Shown here: positions 27,601 to 36,196 of the stretch, piece by piece
How positions within the stretch are numbered: the first letter of the stretch is position 1
How the letters are laid out: every line of letters starts with the position of its first letter
NCBI GenBank assembly: GCA_035946615.1
Contig: DASYZB010000136.1
Location: 16,184 to 80,183, forward strand
Direction of reading: 5' to 3'
Source of the DNA: Verrucomicrobiia bacterium
GTDB taxonomy: Bacteria; Verrucomicrobiota; Verrucomicrobiia; Limisphaerales; UBA8199
DNA: 64,000 bases
The notes under the pieces: model-generated
What the model was told of the DNA's origin: nothing
Databases searched by the model: none
Seen by the model: the letters and a program-made list of their open reading frames with translations, nothing else
Program-made: the position numbers and the translations under genes

Positions 27601-29151
27601 GGCTCCGATCCGGTAACTCTCGCCGGATTCGAGTTCGCCCCGGCCCCAGACCGCCGTTTGCGCGTTTTCGCCAGCAGCGGTTGCTATCATCCGCAGCCGG
27701 AGTGGAGCGAAAATATTCCTCATCCTATTGAACAAAGCAGGGGGCAAGTGGGCGCTGGAGACGCTTTCAGCCCAGGCTGGTTCGATCTGCCGATGGCCAA
27801 AGGCGCTGAGGTGGTACTGGTGGCCACGGCCGAAGCCCCTGACACGGACGCGGCATCGTTCAAAAAAAACGCGGCTGCTGCGGTCGGCTCAGGGACTCTA
27901 CTGCAAGCCGGGGGCCAGGACCCATTCGCTGCCAAACTCCTCCGCGCCATCCGGGCATTCGTTGTGCGCCGCGGCGCCGGCAAGACGGTTATCGCCGGCT
28001 ATCCCTGGTTTTTGGATTGGGGCCGCGACACTTTTATCTGTGCGCGCGGTTTGTTGGCGGCAGGTCTGGTCCAGGAGGTGGAACAGATCATCCTTACTTT
28101 CGCGCGCTTTGAACGGGATGGCACTTTGCCCAACACAATCTTTGGCGAAGACGCCTCGAATCGCGACACCTCCGATGCCCCGCTTTGGTTTGGCCTGGTG
28201 TGCGAAGAGGTTGCCCAGGCCTATGCCGCCTCGGGCTCAGGGGAGTCTGTCGAAATGTTCTATAACACCCGCGTGGATGAGAAGGGCCGCTCACTTCGCC
28301 AAGTGCTCGAGAGCATCGCCGATCATTACTCGCGCGGCACTCCCAATGGGATATGCATGGACCCTGATTCCGGGCTGATTTGGAGCCCGGCTCATTTCAC
28401 CTGGATGGACACCAATTACCCAGCGGGCACCCCACGCGAGGGTTACCCGGTTGAAATCCAGGCGCTTTGGATTCGATTGCTCCGCCAAATCGCCCGCATC
28501 GGCGATTCTTCTGGCCGCGCAGCCGTTTCGCAAATTGCCGCGCGCGCGCAAAGCGCCTTGGAGAGCCGCTTCTGGCTCGAGGCGCAGGGCTTTTATTCCG
28601 ACGTGCTGCCGGCCAGGCGCAGCCAACTGGCCGCACAAGCCAAGGCCGATGACGCCTTGCGCAGCAACAATCTGTTCCTGGTGAGCTTGGGCCTTGTGAC
28701 AGGCCAGCGCGCCCGGCGCTGTGTCGAGGCTGCCCGCCGTTACTTGATTGTGCCCGGGGCCATGCGCTCGCTGGCGCCCCTGCCTGTTTCGGTTCCGCTG
28801 CCCATTTACAGCAACAACGGCCAGCTCCTCAATAATCCCCGCGAGCCTTATTGGGACCGCTACGAAGGCGATGAGGACACGCGGCGAAAACCTGCGTATC
28901 ACAACGGCACGGCCTGGACCTGGACCTTGCCTGTCTTTTGCGAGGCGCTCGCGCGAGCCTGGGATTTTGCGGATGAACCTGTGGCCGCGGCCCGGGCCTA
29001 CCTGGGAACCATGGCGGGCCTGATGGCCGAAGGCTGCCTGGGACAGATTCCGGAAGTCCTCGATGGCGACGCCCCTCATACGGCGCGGGGTTGCGATGCT
29101 CAGGCTTGGGCCGCGACCGAGGCTCTGCGGGTATGGAAGCTCTTGGGATAG
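24640..29151 (+). CDS. Amylase / glycogen-debranching-type giant fusion (GH13 + amylo-1,6-glucosidase)
   Basis: 1503 residues from a GTG preceded by AGGACGGGG. It has three parts. Residues 1-630 carry an alpha-amylase-like TIM barrel: DIVINHTGWG, GVDGFRCDAGYK with the nucleophile-type Asp, LLEGLGG with the acid/base-type Glu and FSETHDNDR. A beta-rich middle follows (about 770-1080). The C-terminal third is the GDE/GH133-type alpha/alpha barrel of amylo-alpha-1,6-glucosidase (AGYPWFLDWGRDTFICARG, WSPAHFTWMD, YHNGTAWTW). The design is that of eukaryotic-type indirect debranching enzymes with transferase and glucosidase parts, so the role is probably breakdown of glycogen or a related glucan. 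Around residues 576-595 a dispersed CCCTCTCC repeat is inserted in frame. Confidence 0.88.
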   Translation: MQQLVPLMVPAPGDSWQRFVGDRLRITLRDREGRSPSEGWQAFLRTNLGRAEHLRREILQAHTRGLPLAGESWRDIPMKRDEAGWALEMPLAEVGFFKAKAYLLDPAGWQHWPEGPDFRISVHPDRYRTANILYCAFPRMFGRTKALASTHNENQERVLGPLDESGYTVIPPSGKLRDVIEQLPHIFETLGCSILQLLPVNPVPTTYARFGRFGSPYAALDLTAIDPALVVFDRRTTGIDQFRELTYAAHLHGGRVFLDIVINHTGWGSLLQERHPEWFLRSANGTFVSPGAWGVTWEDLIELEHQNVALWDELAQVFITWCRRGVDGFRCDAGYKVPVPAWQYIVARVQQEYPETIFLLEGLGGAWETTEALLSEGGMQWAYSELFQNYSGAQVASYLEHSIKQSGRAGLLVHFSETHDNDRLAARGRAWSLLRNRLCALASASGGFGFTCGVEWLATEKINVHASTGMNWAHPENLVPELAKLSRLLSEHPCFFDGARITRLSSLDSPVCAMLRTSEEGKDTVLVVVNNDVERSQQFALGTLTCLSPAQEVFFKATAQWVDLLGGPWNGLDTEGPLSPPAATTRQRGELEGEREKHRQIKDGAEAKPVLTLPPAAAYCLAAAPVPAGLSGESYRRARARAAWALQALAYLKPIEELGGFEWTGLASLVDRSPALFLGAVSRLSTAPLLNRDLAHLMDEEGFAPVVQWTRLDARRVTPVPPGHWLLLEDNAPFRAALNIEGEQITENLESITAGKNHIVCFPPRRKAANATLQLELYGGPDRHIEAAIRFLDAKPMLKPAAPRNSDLVLLTNGRGGMGRLRVDLGRVLSKYDCVLGANLHPSLPVDRHIFAKRIRVWVDADGFISPLDFRSLASFDPGPPAVWDFVAPAGDGRSLEIQMMAAMPEGLNTTVFRFRRPTEAQAAGKQLPARADVRLTVRLDIEDRNFHWETRRNGGGEYHFSTHTRPIAASVQNPADIHGAGSKIHSGSDPVTLAGFEFAPAPDRRLRVFASSGCYHPQPEWSENIPHPIEQSRGQVGAGDAFSPGWFDLPMAKGAEVVLVATAEAPDTDAASFKKNAAAAVGSGTLLQAGGQDPFAAKLLRAIRAFVVRRGAGKTVIAGYPWFLDWGRDTFICARGLLAAGLVQEVEQIILTFARFERDGTLPNTIFGEDASNRDTSDAPLWFGLVCEEVAQAYAASGSGESVEMFYNTRVDEKGRSLRQVLESIADHYSRGTPNGICMDPDSGLIWSPAHFTWMDTNYPAGTPREGYPVEIQALWIRLLRQIARIGDSSGRAAVSQIAARAQSALESRFWLEAQGFYSDVLPARRSQLAAQAKADDALRSNNLFLVSLGLVTGQRARRCVEAARRYLIVPGAMRSLAPLPVSVPLPIYSNNGQLLNNPREPYWDRYEGDEDTRRKPAYHNGTAWTWTLPVFCEALARAWDFADEPVAAARAYLGTMAGLMAEGCLGQIPEVLDGDAPHTARGCDAQAWAATEALRVWKLLG
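26368..26426. repeat. CCCTCTCC-type dispersed repeat inside a gene
   Basis: CCCTCTCCCCTCCC (26369-26382) and GGAAGGGGAGAGGG (26412-26425) form an inverted repeat. Related sequences lie between genes at 34886-35020 and 62926-63000. Here it is translated as part of the debranching enzyme, as a Pro/Thr/Glu/Arg-rich loop between the amylase part and the next domain. Confidence 0.7.
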
Positions 29152-29460
29152 CTTTTAGGACCCGTGCAAAATCAAGTCCTGAGATTTGAGTGAGCTAAGG
29201 CCGAGCGTGGAGCGTGGCAAGTGCTCCGAGGTTCCTAACGCTCTACGATCTGACACTCCACGCCGCAAAGACTCAGCAAATTCATCATGTGGGAAAACGC
29301 CCGAAGAGGGAATCTGTTCTTACAGAATCCCTTAGCCCAAGTTGAGGTCTTCCGGGTCACAAAGGAGGGGTTTTAAGGCATCCAAGCCGGGGTCTGGAGA
29401 GCCGCATCTGCCATGGGTTGCCTGAGTGGACCTTGCCCGCGGGCCAGACGAAGTTGTTCT
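29152..29460. other. Intergenic region with no recognised feature
   Basis: About 310 bases between the debranching enzyme stop and the small gene at 29461. It contains short repeats such as GAGCGTGGAGCGTGG and a TTTTAAGG stretch, but no clear promoter, RNA gene or terminator. Confidence 0.35.
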
Positions 29461-29682
29461 ATGGAGAAGAGTTTATTACCGATCAAGCGCCTCCTGAAGA
29501 AAAGGGATACGGCTGAGTATTACGCGGGCCTGGGGAAATGGTCCGGAAATATCGGGGAGGCCCAGGAATTTCACAGCATCCGGGAAGTGCTGGAAGAGAT
29601 GAAACGTCAAGGTCTTAACGACTGTTGCTTCATCGTATTGAAATTCGACAACGAACAATTCGACGTGCGGTTGCCGGTCTAA
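29461..29682 (+). CDS. Small protein of unknown function (73 aa)
   Basis: Open frame from the ATG at 29461; 16 more codons are open upstream. The product is mixed charged: a basic start (PIKRLLKKRD), a centre with EAQEFHSIREVLEEMKRQGL that should form a helix, and an end with CCFIVLKFDNEQFDVRLPV, two beta strands. The pattern looks like a real small alpha/beta protein, but I do not recognise a family. A 26-bp inverted repeat follows within five bases. Confidence 0.5.
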   Translation: MEKSLLPIKRLLKKRDTAEYYAGLGKWSGNIGEAQEFHSIREVLEEMKRQGLNDCCFIVLKFDNEQFDVRLPV

Positions 29683-29687
29683 CAGTC

Positions 29688-29748
29688 AAGTCCTGGTTTA
29701 AATTTGTCACTTCCGCGAAGCTGAAGTGACAAATTTAAACCAGGACTT
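29688..29748. repeat. Perfect 26-bp inverted repeat with 9-base loop
   Basis: The left arm (29688-29713, AAGTCCTGGTTTAAATTT and eight more bases) is exactly reverse-complementary to the right arm (29723-29748) around the loop CGCGAAGCT. There is no T-tract. The AT-rich core and perfect long stem look more like a dispersed palindromic element than a classical terminator, though in RNA it would form a strong hairpin after the gene at 29461. Confidence 0.75.
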
Positions 29749-29872
29749 TGACCCTTTCAAAAGGCTTGTGTTCCCTGCGGAATTCGTTCATGATTTGTAT
29801 GTGACAGACGGTCGTTGACAGGTGCCGGGGTCAGGACCTATTCTGCGCCAGACATTTAATCGATAAGTTACC

Positions 29873-30640
29873 ATGTTGCGAATCAGTCTAATCCTCGCCA
29901 TTGTCTTCGGGTTGGCGGTGGGCGTGTTGAACGTTGTGATGGTGAAAGACAAAATCACTAAACTGGCTGCGGACCGGGACAACGAGAAAAACATGAAAGT
30001 GCAGGCTCAAACCGAGCTCGCCAGCACCAAAAGCCAACTCAGGAAGACCACCGATCAGCTCAAGCAGACGCAGACGGAACTGGCTTCAACCAAAGACGAA
30101 TTGTCCAAGGCGAGCGCAGAGGCCGCTTCGCAGCAAAAGCGGGCTGATACCGTGACCATCGAGCGAGACAAGGCCCGCAAGGAGCGCGATGATGCCCAAG
30201 CCGAGTTGGCGGCCTACAAACTCACCGATCTCAAGCCGGAACAGATTCTCGCCATCAAGAAGCAATACAACGACCTGGTCAAACAAGTCGAAGGTTTGAT
30301 GGGCGAGAACAAAGCTCTGGGCCGCCGGATTGTCGCGCTTACCAACGAACTGGCCATCTATAGAACGCCCGAATATGTTGTCCCATTGCCGCCGGGACTT
30401 CATGGGAAAGTTGTGGCCTCCGATCCCAAGTGGAATTTTGTCATCCTGAACGTTGGGGAAGAGCAAGGCGTTCTCGAACAAGGCGAGTTGCTGGTTAATC
30501 GCAACGGCAAGCTCGTGGCGAAGGTCAAAGTGCGTAGCGTCCAAAAAGACCGCAGCGTCGCCAATGTCGAGCCGGGCTGGCAGATCGGAGAAGTGCTCGA
30601 AGGCGACCAGGTCATCCCCGCAAACCCCAAGTCGTCATGA
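29873..30640 (+). CDS. Membrane-anchored coiled-coil protein
   Basis: 255 residues. One N-terminal transmembrane segment (ISLILAIVFGLAVGVLNVVMV) is followed by about 100 residues of charged coiled coil with repeats of the type QTELASTK. The C-terminal 85 residues form a small beta domain (LPPGLHGKVVASDPKWNFV, LNVGEEQGVLEQGELLVNRNG, VRSVQKDRSVANV) that resembles the beta domain of MreC-type or flagellar P-ring-like proteins. It probably faces the periplasm. The stop overlaps the start of a lipoprotein gene (ATGA), so the two should work together, possibly in the cell envelope. Confidence 0.75.
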   Translation: MLRISLILAIVFGLAVGVLNVVMVKDKITKLAADRDNEKNMKVQAQTELASTKSQLRKTTDQLKQTQTELASTKDELSKASAEAASQQKRADTVTIERDKARKERDDAQAELAAYKLTDLKPEQILAIKKQYNDLVKQVEGLMGENKALGRRIVALTNELAIYRTPEYVVPLPPGLHGKVVASDPKWNFVILNVGEEQGVLEQGELLVNRNGKLVAKVKVRSVQKDRSVANVEPGWQIGEVLEGDQVIPANPKSS

Positions 30641-30813
30641 AAACGTTCTTCTTTAAGCCGCGTTGGGCGATGTTCCTTCTTTTGGTCCTGGCGGCTCTTG
30701 GCCTTTCCGCGTGCGCGAGTACTGAAGATACCGATAACGCCTCCGAGCGCCCTTGGAATGCCCCGATGGGCTGGGAGAATGGGCTGCCCAACGACATGAT
30801 GCAGGGCCATTAG
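30637..30813 (+). CDS. 58-residue lipoprotein
   Basis: The ATG at 30637 overlaps the previous TGA, and the frame ends in TAG at 30811-30813. It has a basic n-region, a hydrophobic core and a lipobox LSAC with lipidated Cys26 (LAALGLSAC). Only 32 residues remain after processing, ending in a Trp/Met-rich, largely uncharged tail (RPWNAPMGWENGLP). A short envelope-anchored peptide, probably acting with the coiled-coil protein encoded just before it. Confidence 0.75.
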   Translation: MKTFFFKPRWAMFLLLVLAALGLSACASTEDTDNASERPWNAPMGWENGLPNDMMQGH

Positions 30814-30839
30814 GCTGCCCCGGGCGCTTCGATTGATTC

Positions 30840-32918
30840 TTACGGCGTCGTTGCCCAATCGTGCGCCTCCGGCCCCTGCCCAACGACCGGGAAAGAGCTG
30901 ATACGCAGGCGCGCGGCGCCCATGGGAATCAAAGTGACCGTTTCCACAGGCTGGTCTGAGCGGACCGGGCTGGGCTGCAGTTTGGCAACCAACCCGGTTT
31001 GATCCTGGACCCATGCCGGGATACGTCTGGCCTGTGCTCGAAGCTCAATTGGAGCGGTGTCGGGCGTGAAAGGTTGGGCAGCCAGCGGTCCTTTACGCCG
31101 GATTATCTTAAACGATTTTTCAGGATGCCTCTGCTTGAGGACCAGGCCGTAATTCCACGGTGTGGTTGGAAAGACTTCGAACTCAGGCCAGCGATCGGTG
31201 CCCCCATAACGCCCCCAGCGCTCGCCAATATCAAGGGCAAAGCTCAGCGGACCTAAATTCACAGAAACGGAATCATCGTTTTTGTCCCACTGCCGAACCG
31301 AGATTCTCATGGGCAATGTTAACCGGAGACGGTCGCCCTGCTGCCAGGCGCGCTCGACACGCAGATAGCCGCGCGGGGCGTTTGGCGTGTGAATGGTTCT
31401 TCCGTTAATACTCAACTCCGGATTCCGGCACCAGCCTGGCACCCGCAGGTACAGCGGGAAGGTATTGGGCTTCTCCGTGGAGATGACGAATATGACCCTT
31501 TCCGCAAACGGATAATCAGTTTCTTCAGACACGCGCACGGTCGAGCCGTCGCCTGTCTTAGCCGTCACTCGACTTTGGGAGTACAGGGACGCGCACAGAC
31601 CCCGGTCCGGGGTGGCAAGCCAGAGTTCCTCGGCGTAATAAGGCCAGCCATGGGAGACATTGTGCTCACAACAGCGATAGACCTCGTAGGGGCTATAAGA
31701 GAACATCGTGCCGCTATTTTGCACGCCGGGGGCTTTGTTGTCTTTGTCGAGCTGGACCTGGTTGGCGCAGGTCAGGTAATGGAGTCCCTTCAGGTCGGGT
31801 GTCAATGCCGCCGGCAGCGAGTTGAAAGCCAGGTCCTCACAACGGTCGGCCCAGCGGGGGTCGCCCGAGATTTTGGCGAGCATCTCGAAACTGTGCATGA
31901 ACTCGACGATGCCGCAGGTCTCGAACCCCTGACGCGGACCGGTAAAACCTTTGCGGCAATTCTCATCGCCGGCAAAGCCGCCGCCCGGGAACTGCCCATA
32001 AATTCCCATAACGGTCTGGTAATTGCGCTCGGCGTCCTCGATATACTTCCGGTCATGCGCCTGCAGGTAAAAAACGCCCGGCTCGCGGAATCCCTGGGCG
32101 ATGTTGACGTTATGCCAATTAATGACCCCGCTATCCCAGCGAGCCATGTGGTTGTGGATTCGCTGGGCCAGGTCCAGCAACCACCCCTCGCCGGTTCGGT
32201 TGTACAGCCAGTAAATAGTTTCGATATTGTCGCCAAACCGGATTCTGGGCCAGTAACCGGCGCCGAAATCCTCACCGGGAAGAGTGTTCAGCCATTGAAA
32301 GTACCGGGTCAAAAACGGCAGCACCCGCGCGTCGCCGGTGAATTCATAGAAGGACTGGAGAACGTTGCACATCACCATATGCGGCCAGAGGTCGGGTTTG
32401 CCTTCCAGGCCGGTTTTGTTGGCGCGCGGCCCAAAGAAGCCGTCGGCTTCCTGGCTGGCCAAAACAGCATCAATCCATTTGCGGGCGTTTTGGATGATAT
32501 GCTCGTCCCCGAGCACATAGCCAAGGTCGCCATATCCCTTGAGCCAATAGGGCAATTCTTCCCAGCCGAATTTTCCCTCACCATTGGGTGAGGCCCACGC
32601 GCTTTCTTTGAAATTGCACCACTTCGAGATTTCTTCCATGTGCCCGGTCATGCCGTTGGCTTCCAATTCGAGCTGGTCTCTGAGCCAGCCCCCTGGAGTA
32701 ATGGCGCCAATCGGGAGCTTGATGAGAGGGCTTGAAACCAGCGGCTCACGATTCTCCATATACAATGAATGGTCTCGAACCAGGGGCGGGCAATCGACCA
32801 CCTCGACACGTGTGGCATCAGACCCCGCATGGGCGCATGGCTGCAGGCATAAGGCGGGGATGGACAATAACGGGAGGATTAGGCTCCGTGTCGTATGGGA
32901 AAAAGGAGATTCATGCAT
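30840..32918 (-). CDS. GH127-type beta-L-arabinofuranosidase (DUF1680)
   Basis: 692 residues with a signal peptide (SLILPLLSIPALCLQPCAHA). Family signatures are an alpha/alpha barrel with GYGDLGYVLGD, GFFGPR, ETCGIVEFMHSFEML and YRCCEHN with Cys416-Cys417. In the characterised HypBA1 enzyme the matching Cys residues are the nucleophile and a zinc ligand, with a Glu nearby. Two beta-sandwich domains follow (YLRVPGWC, LGPLSFALDIG). It should release terminal L-arabinofuranose from plant polysaccharide or glycoprotein chains. Export suggests action outside the cytoplasm. Confidence 0.88.
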   Translation of the reverse strand: MHESPFSHTTRSLILPLLSIPALCLQPCAHAGSDATRVEVVDCPPLVRDHSLYMENREPLVSSPLIKLPIGAITPGGWLRDQLELEANGMTGHMEEISKWCNFKESAWASPNGEGKFGWEELPYWLKGYGDLGYVLGDEHIIQNARKWIDAVLASQEADGFFGPRANKTGLEGKPDLWPHMVMCNVLQSFYEFTGDARVLPFLTRYFQWLNTLPGEDFGAGYWPRIRFGDNIETIYWLYNRTGEGWLLDLAQRIHNHMARWDSGVINWHNVNIAQGFREPGVFYLQAHDRKYIEDAERNYQTVMGIYGQFPGGGFAGDENCRKGFTGPRQGFETCGIVEFMHSFEMLAKISGDPRWADRCEDLAFNSLPAALTPDLKGLHYLTCANQVQLDKDNKAPGVQNSGTMFSYSPYEVYRCCEHNVSHGWPYYAEELWLATPDRGLCASLYSQSRVTAKTGDGSTVRVSEETDYPFAERVIFVISTEKPNTFPLYLRVPGWCRNPELSINGRTIHTPNAPRGYLRVERAWQQGDRLRLTLPMRISVRQWDKNDDSVSVNLGPLSFALDIGERWGRYGGTDRWPEFEVFPTTPWNYGLVLKQRHPEKSFKIIRRKGPLAAQPFTPDTAPIELRAQARRIPAWVQDQTGLVAKLQPSPVRSDQPVETVTLIPMGAARLRISSFPVVGQGPEAHDWATTP

Positions 32919-33027
32919 AACTTATCGGTTCAAGCCCATTGGCCGCGCGTATCCATTTAAACCGGGCGCTGGCCGGCACGTCAAGCTGCGCCGAAAGGAA
33001 CGGGCTTTCGAGTGTCGCCACGCGACG

Positions 33028-33269
33028 CCTGGAGTTTAGACATTTACCAGTCGCCTTTTGCCTTCGTTTGTCGGAAACCTTGTCGGAAACTTTGTCGAGC
33101 GGTTTGGTCAAGCCCGGGACTGAACGCTCACTCATCACGAGCTCAAAGTTTACGAGAAGGCGCTGGTCCTGGCCGGAAGCGCCCGAGAAACTTTCTGCTG
33201 GCTGTTGGGCTTTGACAAGGTTTCCGACAAAGGGAGACGAGATCGTTATGAAAATGTCCGAACTCCAGG
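33028..33269. mobile_element. MITE-like element, copy 2 (about 242 bp)
   Basis: Terminal inverted repeats CCTGGAGTTTAGACATTT and AAAATGTCCGAACTCCAGG. Inside are TTTGTCGGAAACCTTGTCGG near the left end and GACAAGGTTTCCGACAAAG near the right. Read on the minus strand it matches the left and right parts of the element at 21282-21617. It lies in the 430-base gap between the GH127 gene and an NtrC-type regulator. Confidence 0.7.
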
Positions 33270-33347
33270 GCGCCACTGCGCGGTGCGCCTGTTGTTCCGT
33301 TTAAACTGACTTGCCCGCCAAGGCCGATCTGCTTTAGGCTCATTGTC

Positions 33348-34826
33348 ATGGCCCGAGTTCTCCTGGTGGATGATGAATTGACCATGGTGCAAATGGTTGC
33401 GGGGCTGTTGCGCCAGGAGGGGCATGAAGTCTTCCCCTTCACCAATGGGGATGATGCGATTGCGGCGTTGGTTGCCCACGGCCCCGAGTTGGTCATTACG
33501 GACCTGTATCTGGATAAAACGCGGGCTCATGGGCTGGAGATACTCAAGAAGGCGCGGGAAAAGGTGCCGCCTGCGGTCGTTATCGTCATTACCGGGTTTG
33601 GTTCGATCGAGACAGCCAAAGAGGCGATGAAGAACGGCGCCTTTGATTACCTCGAGAAGCCGTTCAAGGTGGACGAGTTTAAATTGTGTGTTCAACGCGC
33701 CTTATCCTACAACGCGGCGGTCTCGGAAGCAGTTTATCTTCGCAAGGAACTCAAAAAGAAATACCAATTCAGCCAAATCATCGGCAACGCGCCTAAAATG
33801 CACGAGGTGTTCCGGTTGATAGAAAGGGTGGCGGACACAGACAGCACAATTCTGATTCGCGGCGAGAGCGGCACCGGCAAGGAGTTGGTGGCCAGGGCGC
33901 TGCATTTCAACAGCCGCAGGCAGTTCGCCCCGTTCATCCCAATCAACTGCACGGCGCTGCCGGAGAACCTGCTCGAGTCGGAACTGTTCGGCCATCGCCG
34001 TGGGGCCTTCACGGGCGCCATCAACGACAAGAAAGGCCTCTTTCAGGAGGCCGATGGCGGCACCATTTTCCTGGATGAGGTCGGCTCGATGCCCGCGTTG
34101 CTTCAGACCCGGCTGCTGCGCGTGCTCCAGGAACGCGAAGTCCGCCGGGTTGGCGACAACACGCCGGTCTATGTGAACGTGCGTGTCGTTGCCGCTTCAA
34201 ACGAGCCGCTCGAGAAGAAAATCAAAGAGGGCGCTTTCCGCGAGGACCTTTACTATCGGTTGAATGTGATTTCCATTCCGCTACCCGGCTTGCGCGAGCG
34301 GCGGGATGACATTCCGCTGCTCGTCGCGCATTTTCTTAAGGACAAGGCCGGCAGCCGCACCGACCGTCCATTGCAGCTTACCCGCCAGGCGATGGAGATA
34401 CTCTGCGCTTATGATTGGCCGGGCAACGTGAGGGAACTGGAAAACGCCATCGAGCGCGCCGCAACGCTCTGTGAGAAGGACGTCATTCAAGCCTCCGATC
34501 TCCCTCCAAGCCTGGTGGCCGCTGTGAAGGATATACGCCCGGATTTGGAGCAGGAAAAGGCCATCGCGCTCCCGGAGGTCCCCGAATCGGCTCTCTACCC
34601 GCTGCGCGACGGCAGCACGGCCAAAGACAACTCGGACGCCGCAAGGGAAGCGCTTGAGAATTTCCTGCCGCTCAAAACTTTTATGCGCGAGCAGGAGCAC
34701 ATGCATCTGAACCGCGCTCTGCAACAGTGCGACGGAGACAAAGAAAAGGCGGCGCTGGTTTTGGGGATCAGCCTTGCCACCCTGTATCGCAAATTGGGTG
34801 GAGATGACAAAGAGACAGGCGACTGA
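33348..34826 (+). CDS. NtrC-family sigma-54 response regulator
   Basis: 492 residues. The receiver domain has Asp8-Asp9 and phosphoacceptor Asp52 (VITDLYL) and Lys in EKPFK. The AAA+ domain has Walker A GESGTGKE, the sigma-54 contact loop GAFTGA, Walker B GGTIFLDEVG and the R-finger region. The C-terminus has a Fis-type HTH (NRALQQCDGDKEKAALVLGIS). It activates sigma-54 promoters when phosphorylated. No kinase is adjacent. A receiver insert (LDKTRAHG) is a little longer than usual. Confidence 0.95.
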   Translation: MARVLLVDDELTMVQMVAGLLRQEGHEVFPFTNGDDAIAALVAHGPELVITDLYLDKTRAHGLEILKKAREKVPPAVVIVITGFGSIETAKEAMKNGAFDYLEKPFKVDEFKLCVQRALSYNAAVSEAVYLRKELKKKYQFSQIIGNAPKMHEVFRLIERVADTDSTILIRGESGTGKELVARALHFNSRRQFAPFIPINCTALPENLLESELFGHRRGAFTGAINDKKGLFQEADGGTIFLDEVGSMPALLQTRLLRVLQEREVRRVGDNTPVYVNVRVVAASNEPLEKKIKEGAFREDLYYRLNVISIPLPGLRERRDDIPLLVAHFLKDKAGSRTDRPLQLTRQAMEILCAYDWPGNVRELENAIERAATLCEKDVIQASDLPPSLVAAVKDIRPDLEQEKAIALPEVPESALYPLRDGSTAKDNSDAAREALENFLPLKTFMREQEHMHLNRALQQCDGDKEKAALVLGISLATLYRKLGGDDKETGD

Positions 34827-35230
34827 GCGGAGGTTTTTCGCTGTGACAGCGGCGTCTCATGCTGTCTGCGCGCTAAAAGCGCGCTTCCCTCTCATCCCTC
34901 GTAGGAGAGGGTCGGGGAGAGGAGGCTCCACTCGCTGCACCCGACAATGAAAGTCTTAAGCTTCACCAGCGAATAGGCCCCTCTCCCTAACCCTCTCCCC
35001 GCTGACGGGGAGAGGGAACCTGGCAGCGCGCGCTATCAGTTTGCGTTGGTCGGCAGGCCATCACTCCCTCTCCTCCAAAGGGAAGAGGGGCGGCGCGCCG
35101 ACGCTGCCTCCTGCCTTACGGCCTTACCCGCCTTACCGGGCGTATCCTTTTTTGCTTTCCTTGCCGCGGTTGGGTCCTATCATCCCGGTTCCAGTCAGCG
35201 CAATCCGGCGCATGAGTGACGGCTAAACCT
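34827..35230. repeat. Intergenic region with two CCCTCTCC-type repeats
   Basis: The 404-base gap contains a GCGCGC-TAAAA-GCGCGC hairpin (about 34868-34884). It is followed by two related repeat units: TTCCCTCTCATCCCTC with a GGGTCGGGGAGAGG arm (34886-34927), and CCCTCTCCCTAACCCTCTCC with GGGGAGAGGGAACC (about 34978-35020). No gene is visible. The promoter of the aldolase should lie near the right end. Confidence 0.6.
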
Positions 35231-36196
35231 ATGCCACTGACACATACCAGAGATCTCTTCGCAAAGGCTTTGAAGGGCAAATACGCCTTGGGCGCTTTCA
35301 ATGTCAATAACATGGAACTCCTTCAGGCGATTGTCGAAGCGTGCGAAGAGGAGAAGGCCCCGGTGATGCTTCAGATTTCCCGAGGGGCGCGCAGTTATGC
35401 AAATCCGGTTTACCTTAAGAAGCTGATTGAAGCCGCCGTGAGCCTCTCGACCATTCCCATCGCCGTTCACCTGGACCATGGGGATTCGTTTGAACTTTGC
35501 AAAGACTGCATCGACGAGGGGTTCACCAGCGTCATGATCGATGCCAGCCACGAGTCGTTCACCAAGAATGTCGAAATCTGCCGGCGCGTCGTCGATTACG
35601 CTCACAAACACAATTGCGTTGTTGAAGGGGAGTTGGGCCATTTGGTGGGCGCCCAGTTTGATGAAGGAGAAGAGGGCGGCAGCTATTCACAAGAAGGGCA
35701 TTACACCAACCCGGAACAGGCGGTCGAGTTTGTCAGGAGCTCCGGAGTGGATTCGCTGGCCATCGCTATCGGCAATTCCCATGGCGCCTACAAATTCAAA
35801 GGCGAGCAACACCTGGACCTCGAGCGGCTCAAAGCGATTAAAAAGGCGCTTATGGATGCAGGTTTGGGAGATTACCCGCTGGTTCTGCACGGGGCATCGA
35901 GTGTCCCCAAAGACCTGGTCCAGGAAATCAACCAGTATGGAGGGAAGCTTGGCACCGACACGGCGGGTGTGCCGGAGCCGGACATCGAAGTGGCCCGGCG
36001 AGTGGGCTGCACCAAGGTCAATATCGACACCGATCTGCGCTTGGCAATGACCGCCGGCATTCGCAAGGCCTTTGCCGAGAATCCAAAAGAATTCGACCCG
36101 CGCAAGTATCTCGGCCCCGCCCGCGCGCGTGTCAAGGAATTGGTCCGGCACAAAGTCAATCACGTCCTGTGTTGCGCCGGACATGCCTTTGATTAA
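35231..36196 (+). CDS. fba: Class II fructose-bisphosphate aldolase
   Basis: 321 residues from the ATG at 35231; a GTG at 35216 is also open. It cleaves fructose 1,6-bisphosphate into glyceraldehyde 3-phosphate and dihydroxyacetone phosphate. The zinc site is visible: HLDHGDS with both His, the Glu-containing EGELGHLVG, NSHGAYKF and VLHGASSVP. The order and length fit the class II Fba of Bacillus-type (IIB) enzymes. Its end overlaps convergently with the last 41 bases of the minus-strand gene after it. Confidence 0.95.
   Translation: MPLTHTRDLFAKALKGKYALGAFNVNNMELLQAIVEACEEEKAPVMLQISRGARSYANPVYLKKLIEAAVSLSTIPIAVHLDHGDSFELCKDCIDEGFTSVMIDASHESFTKNVEICRRVVDYAHKHNCVVEGELGHLVGAQFDEGEEGGSYSQEGHYTNPEQAVEFVRSSGVDSLAIAIGNSHGAYKFKGEQHLDLERLKAIKKALMDAGLGDYPLVLHGASSVPKDLVQEINQYGGKLGTDTAGVPEPDIEVARRVGCTKVNIDTDLRLAMTAGIRKAFAENPKEFDPRKYLGPARARVKELVRHKVNHVLCCAGHAFD

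Noticed and set aside
31389..32591. 400-codon plus-strand frame within the GH127 gene
   Set aside because: The minus strand has complete GH127 motifs and a signal peptide; the plus-strand frame has no recognisable domain and overlaps it fully.
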